Assembly: GCF_030151085.1 (NCBI RefSeq) | Contig: NZ_JASLER010000001.1 | Coordinates: forward strand, 50,319-114,318 | Direction: 5' to 3' | DNA length: 64,000 bases | From: Bacteroides sp. | Lineage (GTDB): Bacteria; Bacteroidota; Bacteroidia; Bacteroidales; Bacteroidaceae | Shown: one piece after another, positions 37,830 to 47,063 of the stretch | Layout of the letters: every line of letters begins with the position of its first letter | Numbering within the stretch: position 1 is the first letter of the stretch | Notes under the pieces: generated by a model | Databases searched by the model: none | Told to the model about the DNA's origin: nothing | Seen by the model: the letters and a program-made list of their open reading frames with translations, nothing else | Translations under genes and position numbers: made by a program

Positions 37830-39410
37830 ATGAAAAACTTTAAATCGTTGATGGTAGGTGCATGCTTGGTATTAGCTGTATGCTCTACTCAAAACTCTAT
37901 CGCGCAGACGACGTCGGAAAAAGGAACCCAATGGGAATGGAAAAACGGAACAATTGAAGTAAAATCTCCCGAACGTCCTGCAGATCAAAAAAGCGTGTTA
38001 GGATTGACTACTCCGAAGATGGAAGTAGTTCGTGTAGGATTTGTGGGCTTGGGTATGCGTGGTCCCGGTGCTGTGGAACGTTTCACTTACATTCCCGGTA
38101 CGCAGGTGGTAGCTCTTTGCGACTATGTACCCGAGCGTGCCGAAAGATGCCAGGAAATTTTAAAGAAAGCATCTATGCCTAAAGCTGCCATTTACTCGGG
38201 CGAAAAGGGGTATGAAGAACTTTGTAAGCGTCCTGATATAGACTTGGTTTATATCGCTGCCGACTGGTTGCATCATTTCCCTATTGCCAAGTGTGCTTTG
38301 GAGAATGGTAAGAATGTAGCTATCGAAGTGCCTTCGGCTATGAACCTCAAAGAATGCTGGGAGCTGATTAACTTAAGTGAGAAGACTCGCAAGCATTGTA
38401 TGATTTTGGAGAATTGCTGCTATGACTGGTTCGAAATGAATACATTGAACATGGCACAACAGGGTGTTTTCGGCGAAGTGATTCGTGCACAGGGTGCTTA
38501 CATTCACAATCTGGCTCCGTTCTGGGATCATTATTGGAAGAATGGCGCAGATGACAAGTTAGGCTGGCGTTTGGAATTCAACAAGAAACATCGTGGTGAC
38601 GTGTATGCTACTCATGGTCTTGGCCCGGTGGCACAAGCACTTGACATCCATCGTGGTGACCGCATAACTACCTTGGTAGCTATGGACACTAAATCCGTTG
38701 TTGGTAAAGACTTGGTTGAGAAGAGAACCGGTGAAGCTTGTGATAATTTCCGTAATGGTGACCACACTACAACGTTACTTCGTACCGCAAATGGCAAGGT
38801 GATTGAAATTCAACACAATGTAATGACTCCACAACCTTACAATCGTTTGTATCAACTTACAGGTAGCAAAGGTTTTGCCAATAAATATCCGGTTGAAGGA
38901 TATGCTCTTGATGCTGCTCAACTTAGTGCTTCGGGTGTGCAACCTAAAGTGGACGACTTAAACTCTCATGGTTTCTTGCCGGAAGCAGAGATGGAAGCGC
39001 TTATCGCCAAATATCAACATCCTATCTTGAAGAAATATGGCGAGTTGGCAAAAGAGGTAGGTGGTCATGGCGGTATGGACTTCATCATGGACAGTCGTAT
39101 GGTATATTGCTTGCAAAACGGTTTACCCTTGGATTTGGACGTATATGACCTTGCTGAGTGGTGTTCTTTAGCCGAATTGGGTGAGCTTTCTATGGACAAT
39201 AACTGTGCTGCTGTTGCGTTCCCAGATTTTACTCGTGGCGAATGGAATGTGGAAAAGGGTTATAAGTTTGCTTATGCAACTCCTGAAGATGAACAAGCTA
39301 GTTTGGAGAAAGCTCAGGCATTCACTGCTAAGTTGAAAGAACAGGGTGCTAAAGAATGGGCGAAAGTTGCTGCAAAAGAAGCGAAAGATGCTAAGAAGAA
39401 AAAGAAATAA
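37830..39410 (+). CDS. GH109-type NAD-dependent glycosidase / Gfo-Idh-MocA family protein
   Basis: This is an exported protein of 526 aa from ATG 37830, with a signal peptide (about 26 aa, ending NSIAQ; the Cys in LAVCST could alternatively be lipidated). A Rossmann NAD-binding motif GFVGLGMRGPG follows near residue 70. EVPSAMNLKECWELI and RGDVYATHGLGPVAQALDIHRGD are close to the pattern of family GH109, whose characterised members release alpha-N-acetylgalactosamine by an NAD-dependent mechanism. A very Lys-rich tail ends the protein. It stands alone with its own promoter and terminator. If not GH109, it is a general oxidoreductase of the same fold. Confidence 0.8.
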   Translation: MKNFKSLMVGACLVLAVCSTQNSIAQTTSEKGTQWEWKNGTIEVKSPERPADQKSVLGLTTPKMEVVRVGFVGLGMRGPGAVERFTYIPGTQVVALCDYVPERAERCQEILKKASMPKAAIYSGEKGYEELCKRPDIDLVYIAADWLHHFPIAKCALENGKNVAIEVPSAMNLKECWELINLSEKTRKHCMILENCCYDWFEMNTLNMAQQGVFGEVIRAQGAYIHNLAPFWDHYWKNGADDKLGWRLEFNKKHRGDVYATHGLGPVAQALDIHRGDRITTLVAMDTKSVVGKDLVEKRTGEACDNFRNGDHTTTLLRTANGKVIEIQHNVMTPQPYNRLYQLTGSKGFANKYPVEGYALDAAQLSASGVQPKVDDLNSHGFLPEAEMEALIAKYQHPILKKYGELAKEVGGHGGMDFIMDSRMVYCLQNGLPLDLDVYDLAEWCSLAELGELSMDNNCAAVAFPDFTRGEWNVEKGYKFAYATPEDEQASLEKAQAFTAKLKEQGAKEWAKVAAKEAKDAKKKKK

Positions 39411-39447
39411 TTTTGATGGCTTAGCTATCAGATATTTATAAAATAAT

Positions 39448-39489
39448 GAAGAGGGTACCGATCATTTAAAAGCAATCGGTACCCTCTTC
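39448..39489. terminator. Bidirectional terminator, 15-bp perfect stem
   Basis: GAAGAGGGTACCGAT (39448-39462) and ATCGGTACCCTCTTC (39475-39489) pair perfectly around a 12-nt loop, between two convergent genes. Confidence 0.85.
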
Positions 39490-39505
39490 TATATAATGTA
39501 CTTAT

Positions 39506-41410
39506 TTACTTGATAACTTTCAGCAATTCTTCTTTCATCTTATCTACTCCGGGGAATCCGGTTTGTTTGAATTTAATGTTTCCTTCCGGATCAATAATCA
39601 GATAAGTGGGTACACCTTCTATCTTGAAACTGTCATTTAGGTATTTCCACTGGGCATCCGTTACGCGGTAGTGTTCACCGTGGATATCGGGAATCATATT
39701 TTCCCAAGTCTTCAGCGGGGAAGTTTCACCGGTTATATATAGATATACAATATCCTTATCTTTCAATTCTTCTTTCATCGGAACCATTACTTTGTTTGCC
39801 ATGCGGCACGGACCGCACCAAGTAGCCCAAAAATCAACTAGTAGGACTTTACCGCGGAATTTGCTGATGATGGAAGCAAAGAGATCTTCGTTGCTTACTT
39901 CACCTGCTTCATTAATGGTATAACCGGTTTTCTTTTTGTTGACTTCTATCTTTGCCAATAATTCGTCATTGGCTACAGTCAGCATTTCACGCAGGGCGGT
40001 AGGCATTGTTTCGAGAGATGCTTTCTGCTCATCGGTAAGCGCAGTGAAGCTTTTAATGCCTTGATAGAGAGGATAACTACGGATTATATCAAAGAAGATA
40101 CCTTTATCCGTTCCCCATGCTTGGGCAAGTGCGGCACTCTGAGATATATAGATACCTACCAAATTCATATACTGGTCAGACAAGATAGATTGTGGAGTAT
40201 TCAAATATGCAATGTCTGTTTCAGCTATATTGTGTTTCGGCATCTTTTGCATGAGATCCTTATAGTAGTTTTCTGCTTCTGCTTCTTTAATTTTGTCTGT
40301 ACGTATGGCAGCGTTAGTCAGCAGACCTGGTAATCGTTGCTGTATTAGTGCCAAATTCATTTTATGGGTGGTGGAGAGCAGTTGGCGTGTAGAAGAGCTG
40401 CAAGCTGAGGTTGCTATTTTAGCTTGTGTTTCTTCGGATAGTTTGTTGATGTAGGCTCGGGCACCGGTGAAATCCATACCTGCCAGTACGGTAATATCCT
40501 TGAAGAGCTTTTCTTGCATATTTGCATCCGGTAAGTTGCTGTTCAACTCCTGCGCTTCGGTTTCTAGTGGCCCATTGACATAAAGCATTTCCCCATACGG
40601 ATTCTTTTGACTATGAAATTTGGATTGACGGCGGGAGAGTTCACGCAGGTTGATGTACAGAGTTGTAGTTTTACCTGGTTCCATGAAGAATTTGATAGGT
40701 GTACCGTTGATATACATAGAACAAGGAGTAGTACTTGTCAGAGTCACTTCTTTTGTAAAAGTTCCATCGGATTGGATCTCCGGTATGATTTCTGTTATAT
40801 CTCCCTTGACATTTTCCCACAACACAATTGCTGTTCCTTGTCCCGGTACTACACCGGGGCGATAATCAAGGAATTTGCCTTTGAGCACAGCTTTACCGTA
40901 TTGTATGATCGGTTCTGGTAAAACGGCATTTTTATCAGTCTGGTGTACTACGGCTTCCTTAGGCAACATTAACTTTGGTAAATTCTTGCTTTTCAGTTGT
41001 ATTCCCCAAATGCTAAATGCACCTTCTACACCTTCACTTTCTGTAAAATCAATAGATGTGGCATTGGCGGCAACAGGTGGAAATACTAATTGGAACTCGG
41101 CTTCACCCGATTCCGGCATCCAAAATTCCTTATCAGGTGTAATTCCTATACCTGAGCGCAACTGGTAAGTCTCCCCATTATTATCTTTCAAGTAACTGCC
41201 GGATGCAATCTTTATCCAGTTTTTGGGGCGATACTTGGCATAAATATGGAGTACAGTAGCTGTATCGCTGATTACTACTTTACTAACTTCGATAGAAGTA
41301 GTGTTTCTTACGCAGAAGGGAGGTTGTTCAATTACTCGGTTCTTGGCTTGTAGTGGATAGCAACAGATGCACAATAGCAAGCTTGCAATAAAAAGATGAA
41401 TGTGTTTCAT
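39506..41410 (-). CDS. Exported thioredoxin-fold (TlpA-like) protein
   Basis: This protein is 634 aa from ATG 41410, which begins a clear signal peptide (ending PLQAKN). A frame extending to 41470 would run past the -7 box. A long N-terminal region of beta-rich character (about 25-480) has no catalytic motif. The last 130 residues are a TlpA/thioredoxin domain with active-site Cys532-Gly-Pro-Cys535 (WATWCGPC) and a cis-Pro in GVPTYL. Such proteins reduce or isomerise periplasmic disulfides in Bacteroides. It is probably monocistronic. Confidence 0.88.
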   Translation of the reverse strand: MKHIHLFIASLLLCICCYPLQAKNRVIEQPPFCVRNTTSIEVSKVVISDTATVLHIYAKYRPKNWIKIASGSYLKDNNGETYQLRSGIGITPDKEFWMPESGEAEFQLVFPPVAANATSIDFTESEGVEGAFSIWGIQLKSKNLPKLMLPKEAVVHQTDKNAVLPEPIIQYGKAVLKGKFLDYRPGVVPGQGTAIVLWENVKGDITEIIPEIQSDGTFTKEVTLTSTTPCSMYINGTPIKFFMEPGKTTTLYINLRELSRRQSKFHSQKNPYGEMLYVNGPLETEAQELNSNLPDANMQEKLFKDITVLAGMDFTGARAYINKLSEETQAKIATSACSSSTRQLLSTTHKMNLALIQQRLPGLLTNAAIRTDKIKEAEAENYYKDLMQKMPKHNIAETDIAYLNTPQSILSDQYMNLVGIYISQSAALAQAWGTDKGIFFDIIRSYPLYQGIKSFTALTDEQKASLETMPTALREMLTVANDELLAKIEVNKKKTGYTINEAGEVSNEDLFASIISKFRGKVLLVDFWATWCGPCRMANKVMVPMKEELKDKDIVYLYITGETSPLKTWENMIPDIHGEHYRVTDAQWKYLNDSFKIEGVPTYLIIDPEGNIKFKQTGFPGVDKMKEELLKVIK

Positions 41411-41440
41411 AAGATTCTGTCTATAAGATTCTAACTTCAT

Positions 41441-41448
41441 CAAAAATA
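41441..41448 (-). promoter_or_regulatory. -7 box of the TlpA-like gene
   Basis: TATTTTTG on the minus strand, 30 bp before the chosen start at 41410, matches the consensus. Confidence 0.5.
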
Positions 41449-41605
41449 CGAATGTTTCGTAACACGACAAGCCTGTTTACGTTAATTGATGTAAAACTCT
41501 TATTATTTGTCAGGGCAACCGTACCAAAAATGTTCATGTCTTTCCCGATATGAAGATTTTTGATGCGCTTGCCCTGATTATTCGTAGTTTTTCAGGGAAA
41601 GATTG

Positions 41606-41613
41606 TATCTTTG
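41606..41613 (+). promoter_or_regulatory. -7 box of the SGNH esterase gene
   Basis: TATCTTTG lies 31 bp before ATG 41645 and overlaps the upstream end of the longer frame, supporting the later start. Confidence 0.55.
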
Positions 41614-41644
41614 GTGCATACTTAACATCTTAGTCCTAATAATT

Positions 41645-42715
41645 ATGAGATCCAAATTATTTATAATGGGCTTGTTGCTGGCTGTAACCGTAGCCAATGC
41701 CCAGATTGTTTATCATGATGCCGCTGTTTTCCCCCTTTTAGGCAAAGCGACTGAGTCCACTCTTACCCGTTATGAACGCCTTCCGGATTCTTTGCAGAAC
41801 ATTTCACGTAAGCCTTTGTGGGAGTTAGGCAAGAATAGTGCGGGGCTTGCCGTGCGCTTCCGTTCCAATTCTACTTGCATTGCAGCAAAATGGGAAGTCT
41901 TGAATAATTTTAATATGAATCATATGACACCTACCGGAATTAAGGGACTTGATCTTTATTGCCTACAAGATGGCAAATGGATATTCGCCGGAAGCGGTCG
42001 CCCCCAAGGCAAGGTAAATACAGCTACTATTGTAAATAATATGCTTCCTCAGGAACGTGAATACCTTTTATACCTTTCTTTATATGATGGTGTTACATCG
42101 CTTACCATCGGCGTAGATTCTCTTTCTGAAATAAATCAGCCGGCTGTGGACTTGCCGATACGCACGAAACCGATTGTATTTTACGGCACCAGTATTTTGC
42201 AAGGTGGTTGTGCTTCCCGTCCCGGTATGGCCCATACAAATATCTTGGAACGTATGCTCAACCGTGAATGCATCAATCTGGGTTTTAGCGGAAACGCCCT
42301 GCTCGATTTGGAGATAGCTGATGTCATAGCCGGTGTAGATGCTTCTGTGTTTGTGCTCGATTTTCTGCCTAATGCCACTGTTGAGCAGATGAATGAACGT
42401 GCGGATAAATTCTATTCCATCATTCGCAAGAAACATCCCGATACTCCTATCCTGTTTATAGAGGATCCGATTTTTACTCATTCTCCTTTCGATACAAGGA
42501 TAGCCAAGGAAGTAAAGGATAAAAATGAGACTATTAATGCTATCTTTCAGTTATTGCAAAAACGTGGAGAGAAAAATATCTATTTTCTTTCTTCCAAAGA
42601 TATCATCGGACATGATGGAGAAGCTACTGTGGATGGCATCCACTTTACCGATTTAGGATTTATGCGATATGCCGAGGTGCTTTATCCGATGATTACTAAA
42701 ATTTTAGCAAAATAA
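41645..42715 (+). CDS. GxDLY-SGNH two-domain esterase
   Basis: This is an exported hydrolase of 356 aa from ATG 41645, with a signal peptide ending TVANAQ. The N-terminal beta sandwich contains GLDLY, the motif that names the GxDLY domain found before SGNH esterases. The catalytic domain has block I FYGTSILQG (Ser in GTS), NLGFSGNALLD for block II and DGIHFTDLG for the catalytic Asp and His. Proteins of this type de-esterify sugars. It has its own promoter and no glycan-degrading neighbours, so the substrate is open. Confidence 0.88.
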   Translation: MRSKLFIMGLLLAVTVANAQIVYHDAAVFPLLGKATESTLTRYERLPDSLQNISRKPLWELGKNSAGLAVRFRSNSTCIAAKWEVLNNFNMNHMTPTGIKGLDLYCLQDGKWIFAGSGRPQGKVNTATIVNNMLPQEREYLLYLSLYDGVTSLTIGVDSLSEINQPAVDLPIRTKPIVFYGTSILQGGCASRPGMAHTNILERMLNRECINLGFSGNALLDLEIADVIAGVDASVFVLDFLPNATVEQMNERADKFYSIIRKKHPDTPILFIEDPIFTHSPFDTRIAKEVKDKNETINAIFQLLQKRGEKNIYFLSSKDIIGHDGEATVDGIHFTDLGFMRYAEVLYPMITKILAK

Positions 42716-42764
42716 GATTGCTCTTATAAAAGAATTCATCAACTCACGTTTATTAAGTTATACA

Positions 42765-44279
42765 ATGAAAATATCCAATCTCTCACTTTTGTCGTCTTAC
42801 CATTCTTACGTTTGCAATGAAGAAGCTTTGCTGCCTGATGATGTCTGTAAAGACTTGGATATAGATAATTTTTTCTCTACAGTTGATTTTACATCTTCTT
42901 GTATTGGGCAACAATACTTATATCACCTTTTACATCAAGACCAACCTTCACAAATAGGGAAATATGAATCATTAATAAGCGAAATAAGTAAAAATAAAGA
43001 ATGGCGGGCAAAGTTATTGAAGATACTTTCTCAGACAAGTAATGCTGATTCTTATTATATAGCATCTTTGTTCTCAAAATCCATAGTCATACCATCAAAG
43101 CAAAAAATATTAGTATTGAGTTTCTGTCGATTTATACCTTTTATCCTGGCAGGACTTACTTTTATAACACATAACTTGTTATTCGTATTCCTACTGATTG
43201 CAGCCATTGTTGTAAACTTCGTTTTGCACTATCAAAACAAAAAGAATATCTATCAATTCTATTATTCTGTACCCCAAATCGTAAGAATGCTGAAACAGAC
43301 AGAAGAAATGGCAACTAATCCTCTTCTGTTATCTGTTGAGCCCGATATTAAGCAAAGCTTAGCAGAATTGAAAACGTTGAAAACTCGGCTTCGCTTTTTC
43401 AAATTAAGCATTCGGATGGATAGTGATATCGCCATTTTGGCTTATTGTATAGCGGAGTTGTTCAATATCTTCTTTTTGACAGAAGCTTATGCTGTTAATA
43501 AAGCACTTATAGCACTTCACGATAAGAAGAAGTTGATAGAAAAGGTGTTTCGCTTTGTGGGTTTCATTGATACACTATGTTCTATTTCCCTGTTGCGCGA
43601 ACAATTACCTTATTATTGTTTACCTACCTTGCCGGTAAAAGGAGAAAAGTTGCATGCCAACGCCATTTATCATCCAATGGTGAACAATGCCGTATCTAAT
43701 GACATTTTACTGCAAGATAAATCATTTTTAGTCACAGGCTCAAATATGTCCGGCAAAACGAGTTTTATACGTACTGTTGGAATAAATCTGCTTTCTGCAA
43801 AAGTTCTTAATACCTGCTTTGCCCAACATTTCTCGATAGCTTTAAATACTCGAATATTCTCTTCAATTCATAATGCTGACAATCTGGAAGAGAGCAAAAG
43901 TTTCTTCTTACAAGAGTCATTACGAATAAAAGAAATAATAGATCAAGCTGCACAGCCATTATGCTTGTTTCTTTTGGACGAACCATTTAAAGGAACAAAT
44001 ACACAAGAACGTATTGCTATATGCAGAGCTGTACTCTCAGCTTTGGCTGAGAAAGGGAATATAGTTCTAGTCTCTACACATGATCTTGAACTCAGTAAGT
44101 TTGTAGAAGACAAGTATGATTTATATCATTTTAGCGAAATAATCCGGGACGAGCAATTGCTATTTGATTATAAGCTAAAAATGGGAGTATCCACTCAGCG
44201 TAATGCCATTAAAATATTAGAACTATATCATTATCCTGCCGGTATAGTAAGGGATGCGAATCGGTATTGTTGTAACTGA
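42765..44279 (+). CDS. Membrane-associated MutS-like ATPase
   Basis: This is a 504-aa protein with the C-terminal ATPase of MutS: Walker A GSNMSGKTSFIRTVG, the N-2 region ESKSFFLQE, Walker B LCLFLLDEPFKGTN and STHDLELS. The mismatch-recognition domains of true MutS are absent. Two hydrophobic stretches near residues 120-155 suggest a membrane hairpin before the clamp-like helical region. Bacteroidetes have several such proteins of unknown function. They are unlikely to take part in classical mismatch repair. It lies convergent to the response regulator gene with 21 bp between them. Confidence 0.85.
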   Translation: MKISNLSLLSSYHSYVCNEEALLPDDVCKDLDIDNFFSTVDFTSSCIGQQYLYHLLHQDQPSQIGKYESLISEISKNKEWRAKLLKILSQTSNADSYYIASLFSKSIVIPSKQKILVLSFCRFIPFILAGLTFITHNLLFVFLLIAAIVVNFVLHYQNKKNIYQFYYSVPQIVRMLKQTEEMATNPLLLSVEPDIKQSLAELKTLKTRLRFFKLSIRMDSDIAILAYCIAELFNIFFLTEAYAVNKALIALHDKKKLIEKVFRFVGFIDTLCSISLLREQLPYYCLPTLPVKGEKLHANAIYHPMVNNAVSNDILLQDKSFLVTGSNMSGKTSFIRTVGINLLSAKVLNTCFAQHFSIALNTRIFSSIHNADNLEESKSFFLQESLRIKEIIDQAAQPLCLFLLDEPFKGTNTQERIAICRAVLSALAEKGNIVLVSTHDLELSKFVEDKYDLYHFSEIIRDEQLLFDYKLKMGVSTQRNAIKILELYHYPAGIVRDANRYCCN

Positions 44280-44300
44280 ATCTAAGGTAAAACTATAATG

Positions 44301-44999
44301 TCAGTCGATAATCAGCATAAATCCTACACCTCTTATCGTTTTTATTTGGATACAAGGTTCTTCGGCTAATAGTTTGCGTAGCTTGGTCATAAAAACATCC
44401 ATGCTGCGCGATGCAAAGTAGTCATCTTCTGTATTCCAGAATCGGCTGAGCATGGCCGACCGCTTTACGGTTTCATTCTTATTTTCCGCAAGAAGTTGCA
44501 AAATACCTGCTTCTCTTACAGTCAATACTTGTACCTTTCCTGTGTCGTCATTCCGCAGGCTGGCATGTTTGGCATCCAGTGTAAAGCGTCCCAACTTATA
44601 ATGGTCTGTTTCTGTTCGGGTTTTGGCGCCTTCCTTCAATTGAAGTAAAGCATGGATATGAGCATCCAGTTCATCGGGAACAAATGGTTTCTTGATATAA
44701 TTATTTACACCAATCTTGTAGCCATCTTTTACATCTTTGGGAGAGGTCAAGGCTGATGTAAATAAAATGGGAGTGTCTCCATCTATTTCGCGAATACGTT
44801 CTACCATTTCTAGCCCGTTCATTACCGGCATGTCAATATCCGAAATAATGATGTCGGGATGGTGCTCTTTCCATGCATCCAAACCTTCGGCACCATTGGT
44901 AACTGCAATAACTTCGTACCCTCCAATAAGTTCCTGCAATCCGCTCTGCAGAATATAGCGCAGATTTGCATCGTCTTCCACTAATAATAGTTTAATCAT
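44301..44999 (-). CDS. OmpR-family response regulator
   Basis: This is a DNA-binding response regulator of 232 aa. The receiver domain has acidic pocket Asp9-Asp10, phospho-acceptor Asp54 (IISDIDMPVMNG) and Lys104 (YIKKPF). The C-terminal winged helix (about 135-232) ends with the OmpR pattern SRSMDVFMTKLRKLL and IKTIRGVGFML. The start overlaps the kinase stop by four bases. OmpR/PhoB proteins bind direct repeats spaced one helical turn apart. The six TAAC direct-repeat promoters next door are the natural targets, though this assignment is an inference. Confidence 0.95.
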   Translation of the reverse strand: MIKLLLVEDDANLRYILQSGLQELIGGYEVIAVTNGAEGLDAWKEHHPDIIISDIDMPVMNGLEMVERIREIDGDTPILFTSALTSPKDVKDGYKIGVNNYIKKPFVPDELDAHIHALLQLKEGAKTRTETDHYKLGRFTLDAKHASLRNDDTGKVQVLTVREAGILQLLAENKNETVKRSAMLSRFWNTEDDYFASRSMDVFMTKLRKLLAEEPCIQIKTIRGVGFMLIID

Positions 45000-46300
45000 A
45001 GGTCGCTTAAAATTAAAGGTAAATGTATGCTAAATTCGCTGTATTCTCCTTCTATACTGTTTACAAAGATATTGCCGTCATGGGCTGATACAACCTGTAG
45101 AACAAAGTTTAACCCCAATCCGAAGCCTGTGGCACCTCCGCTTCTGCTTCGTTTGGTGGCAGCTGCCCGCTCAAATTTCTCGAAGATACAGCGTTTATCT
45201 TTTTCGGCAATCCCTAATCCGTTATCATATACTTTTATAATTGTATGTAAATTGTCGTTCAATGAACTGATTTTTATTTCTACAGACTCCTTAGAGTATT
45301 TAATAGCGTTATCTATCAAGTTACTGATGACTTCTGCCAAATATTCTTCGTCGGCATATACTGTTTCTACTTTTAACTCAGTAGTGAAATGCACCGGTTT
45401 AGAAGATTTTGCAGTAAAATTATCTATCAGTTTTTCAATCATGGGTGCTAACAATACTTCCTTCTTGGACATTGATAGCTTGTGATTTTCTAATTTGGAT
45501 AGTGTAAGAACTTTATTGGTCAGCGCAAGCAGGTGGTCTGCTTCACTTCTGGCTATATTGAAGTATTTTTCTTTCATTTCCGCTTTGTTGTCCAATCTGC
45601 CACTATGCAAGAAGTCTAGTGTCGACATGATGGTGCTGAGAGGAGTCTTCATGTCATGAACCATTGCGTAAGAAAAGTCTTCACGGATTTTAGCGACTTT
45701 GTTTTGATGATTGATAATTTTGATCTGATAAGTTATACAGCCAATAACAAAGAATGAAAGCAAGGCAGTTGCGATAATGAGTAGCCCCATACGTTCAAAT
45801 ATTGTATAATAAGGCGAAACTAAAATCAGTTGTATTCCTTCTGAACGATCTAGTCTGGTTGGAACTATTTGTGATTTTACTGCTCCCCATAAAGGAATAT
45901 TTAACGCTTTACTTTTCTTTATTATGCTTTGAGTCTTAGGATTAACAGTGCAGATAAAGAAGTCTCTATCTATATTGACTGACTTTAAGTGTACTCCTGC
46001 AAGGGAATCTATTCGGGTTATGGAGTATTCAAGTTTCATCTCCCAAAGGCTATTATATAAATATGTATATACTGATATTGAATCATTGGGTGAACCGCCG
46101 GAAATCGCAGTATTCTTAGGCGTATTGCAGGAAATAATACCTACTTCTTTGTTTAATGCTTGCTCTAAAATATTATTGCATTCCTTTTTGATATCATTCT
46201 TTATAAGTACGTAAGTATTACGTAGCCATATTGCTTGCAATGCAAATATAACTATTAATCCTAATACGGTAATCCATTGAATGTATTTCTTATTTTTCAT
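44996..46300 (-). CDS. Sensor histidine kinase
   Basis: This is an inner-membrane kinase of 434 aa. Transmembrane helices at about 9-28 and 171-193 enclose a periplasmic sensor of about 140 residues with no recognised fold. The HisKA domain carries His215 (YAMVHDMKTPLST). The ATPase domain shows the N box around Asn331 (NLIDNAIKYS), DNGLGI and GFGLGLNFV. It is transcribed with the response regulator and divergent from the first GG-leader peptide. It could sense the secreted peptides or envelope stress; the sequence does not decide. Confidence 0.94.
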   Translation of the reverse strand: MKNKKYIQWITVLGLIVIFALQAIWLRNTYVLIKNDIKKECNNILEQALNKEVGIISCNTPKNTAISGGSPNDSISVYTYLYNSLWEMKLEYSITRIDSLAGVHLKSVNIDRDFFICTVNPKTQSIIKKSKALNIPLWGAVKSQIVPTRLDRSEGIQLILVSPYYTIFERMGLLIIATALLSFFVIGCITYQIKIINHQNKVAKIREDFSYAMVHDMKTPLSTIMSTLDFLHSGRLDNKAEMKEKYFNIARSEADHLLALTNKVLTLSKLENHKLSMSKKEVLLAPMIEKLIDNFTAKSSKPVHFTTELKVETVYADEEYLAEVISNLIDNAIKYSKESVEIKISSLNDNLHTIIKVYDNGLGIAEKDKRCIFEKFERAAATKRSRSGGATGFGLGLNFVLQVVSAHDGNIFVNSIEGEYSEFSIHLPLILSDL

Positions 46301-46308
46301 AGTATCTG

Positions 46309-46316
46309 CAAATATA
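46309..46316 (-). promoter_or_regulatory. Candidate kinase promoter giving a near-leaderless mRNA
   Basis: On the minus strand TATATTTG ends only 8 bp before the kinase ATG at 46300, so the transcript would start at or next to the start codon. The TAAC repeats of the divergent promoter lie 21 bp upstream of this box, so one set of sites could serve both directions. Confidence 0.4.
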
Positions 46317-46337
46317 ATAACTTATAGTTGATATTGG

Positions 46338-46383
46338 ATAACATTAAGATAACATTTTATTAGAAAAATGCTCTCTATCTTTG
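46338..46383 (+). promoter_or_regulatory. Regulon promoter P1 (TAAC direct repeats plus -7 box)
   Basis: ATAAC at 46338 and 46349 are 11 bp apart. The third place (46327, GTTGA) is degenerate. The -7 box TATCTTTG is at 46376-46383, leaving exactly 22 bp from the last repeat. No good -33 element is seen, as expected for an activated promoter. It drives peptide 1. Confidence 0.8.
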
Positions 46384-46403
46384 CAACATCAAACTAAAAC
46401 AAT

Positions 46404-46535
46404 ATGAATAACTATAAAAATAATATTATGAAACAGCTTATTAGTGAATTGGAACAGGAGGAATTAGAAACTATTTATGGTGGAGAAGTGGAATATTTTT
46501 TTCTCAATGGAGAGTGGATCGTAATAAATAAATAA
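46404..46535 (+). CDS. Double-glycine leader peptide 1
   Basis: This is a 43-aa peptide with leader LISELEQEELETIYGG and Gly26-Gly27. The predicted mature part after cleavage is EVEYFFLNGEWIVINK, 16 residues with several aromatics and no Cys. A start at Met9 (46428) would leave a 19-residue leader, also plausible. The leader has the hydrophobic and acidic spacing recognised by C39 exporters, one of which is encoded 3 kb downstream. The role may be bacteriocin, signal or other secreted effector. Confidence 0.8.
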   Translation: MNNYKNNIMKQLISELEQEELETIYGGEVEYFFLNGEWIVINK

Positions 46536-46547
46536 GAGAAATTCTGA

Positions 46548-46604
46548 TTAACCTAATGATAACACATTGATAACTTAAGCATAAGATTCCTTAGCTTACC
46601 TTTG
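46548..46604 (+). promoter_or_regulatory. Regulon promoter P2
   Basis: TTAAC 46548, ATAAC 46559 and ATAAC 46570 are spaced exactly 11 bp apart. TACCTTTG is at 46597-46604, 22 bp after the last repeat. It drives peptide 2. Confidence 0.88.
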
Positions 46605-46652
46605 CAACATCAAAAGGAAACAAACTTAGTATTAACCTTAAAAGAAGATACC

Positions 46653-46793
46653 ATGAAACGAAATGAAAAACAGATATTCAATCCTTTGAACGGAGAAGAA
46701 TCGAATTCTATAATAGGAGGTTGTACTCCTACTCCTGAAAAAGAGTTCAACGAAGAGATCCTTTTTGAAAAGTATGACATTTACCAAATCTAA
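46653..46793 (+). CDS. Double-glycine leader peptide 2
   Basis: This is a 46-aa peptide starting at 46653, just after the P2 transcript start. The leader ends SNSIIGG with Gly22-Gly23. The mature part (CTPTPEKEFNEEILFEKYDIYQI) is 23 residues, acidic, with an N-terminal Cys. No homologue is recognised. The promoter, leader type and neighbours match the other four peptides of the cluster. Confidence 0.78.
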   Translation: MKRNEKQIFNPLNGEESNSIIGGCTPTPEKEFNEEILFEKYDIYQI

Positions 46794-46810
46794 GGTCGTT
46801 AACAAAAACG

Positions 46811-46867
46811 TTAACCTAATGATAACAAAACGGTAACATAAGCTTAAGATTAACTTACTTACCTTTG
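46811..46867 (+). promoter_or_regulatory. Regulon promoter P3
   Basis: TTAAC 46811, ATAAC 46822 and GTAAC 46833 are spaced 11 bp apart. TACCTTTG is at 46860-46867, again 22 bp downstream. It probably drives peptide 3 and the three genes after it, up to the terminator at 47809. Confidence 0.88.
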
Positions 46868-46916
46868 CAACATCAAATAAGAAATAAATTTAGTATTAAC
46901 ATTAAATAAAGTGATT

Positions 46917-47063
46917 ATGAAGAAGAATCAAAAACAAGTAATGGAAACATTAAACGAAAAGGAACAAAAGGATGTAATGGGTGGTTATGCTCCATTAACC
47001 AAAGAGCAACAAGAAAAAATGCGTGAACAATTTGGATTATTGGCGGACATTATCTGTACTTAA
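46917..47063 (+). CDS. Double-glycine leader peptide 3
   Basis: This is a 48-aa peptide with a leader ending QKDVMGG (Gly22-Gly23). The mature part of 25 residues begins YAPLTKEQQEKMREQFG and ends LLADIICT, an amphipathic helix with one Cys near the end. It starts 50 bp after the P3 -7 box. The next gene is a small membrane protein. Confidence 0.78.
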   Translation: MKKNQKQVMETLNEKEQKDVMGGYAPLTKEQQEKMREQFGLLADIICT

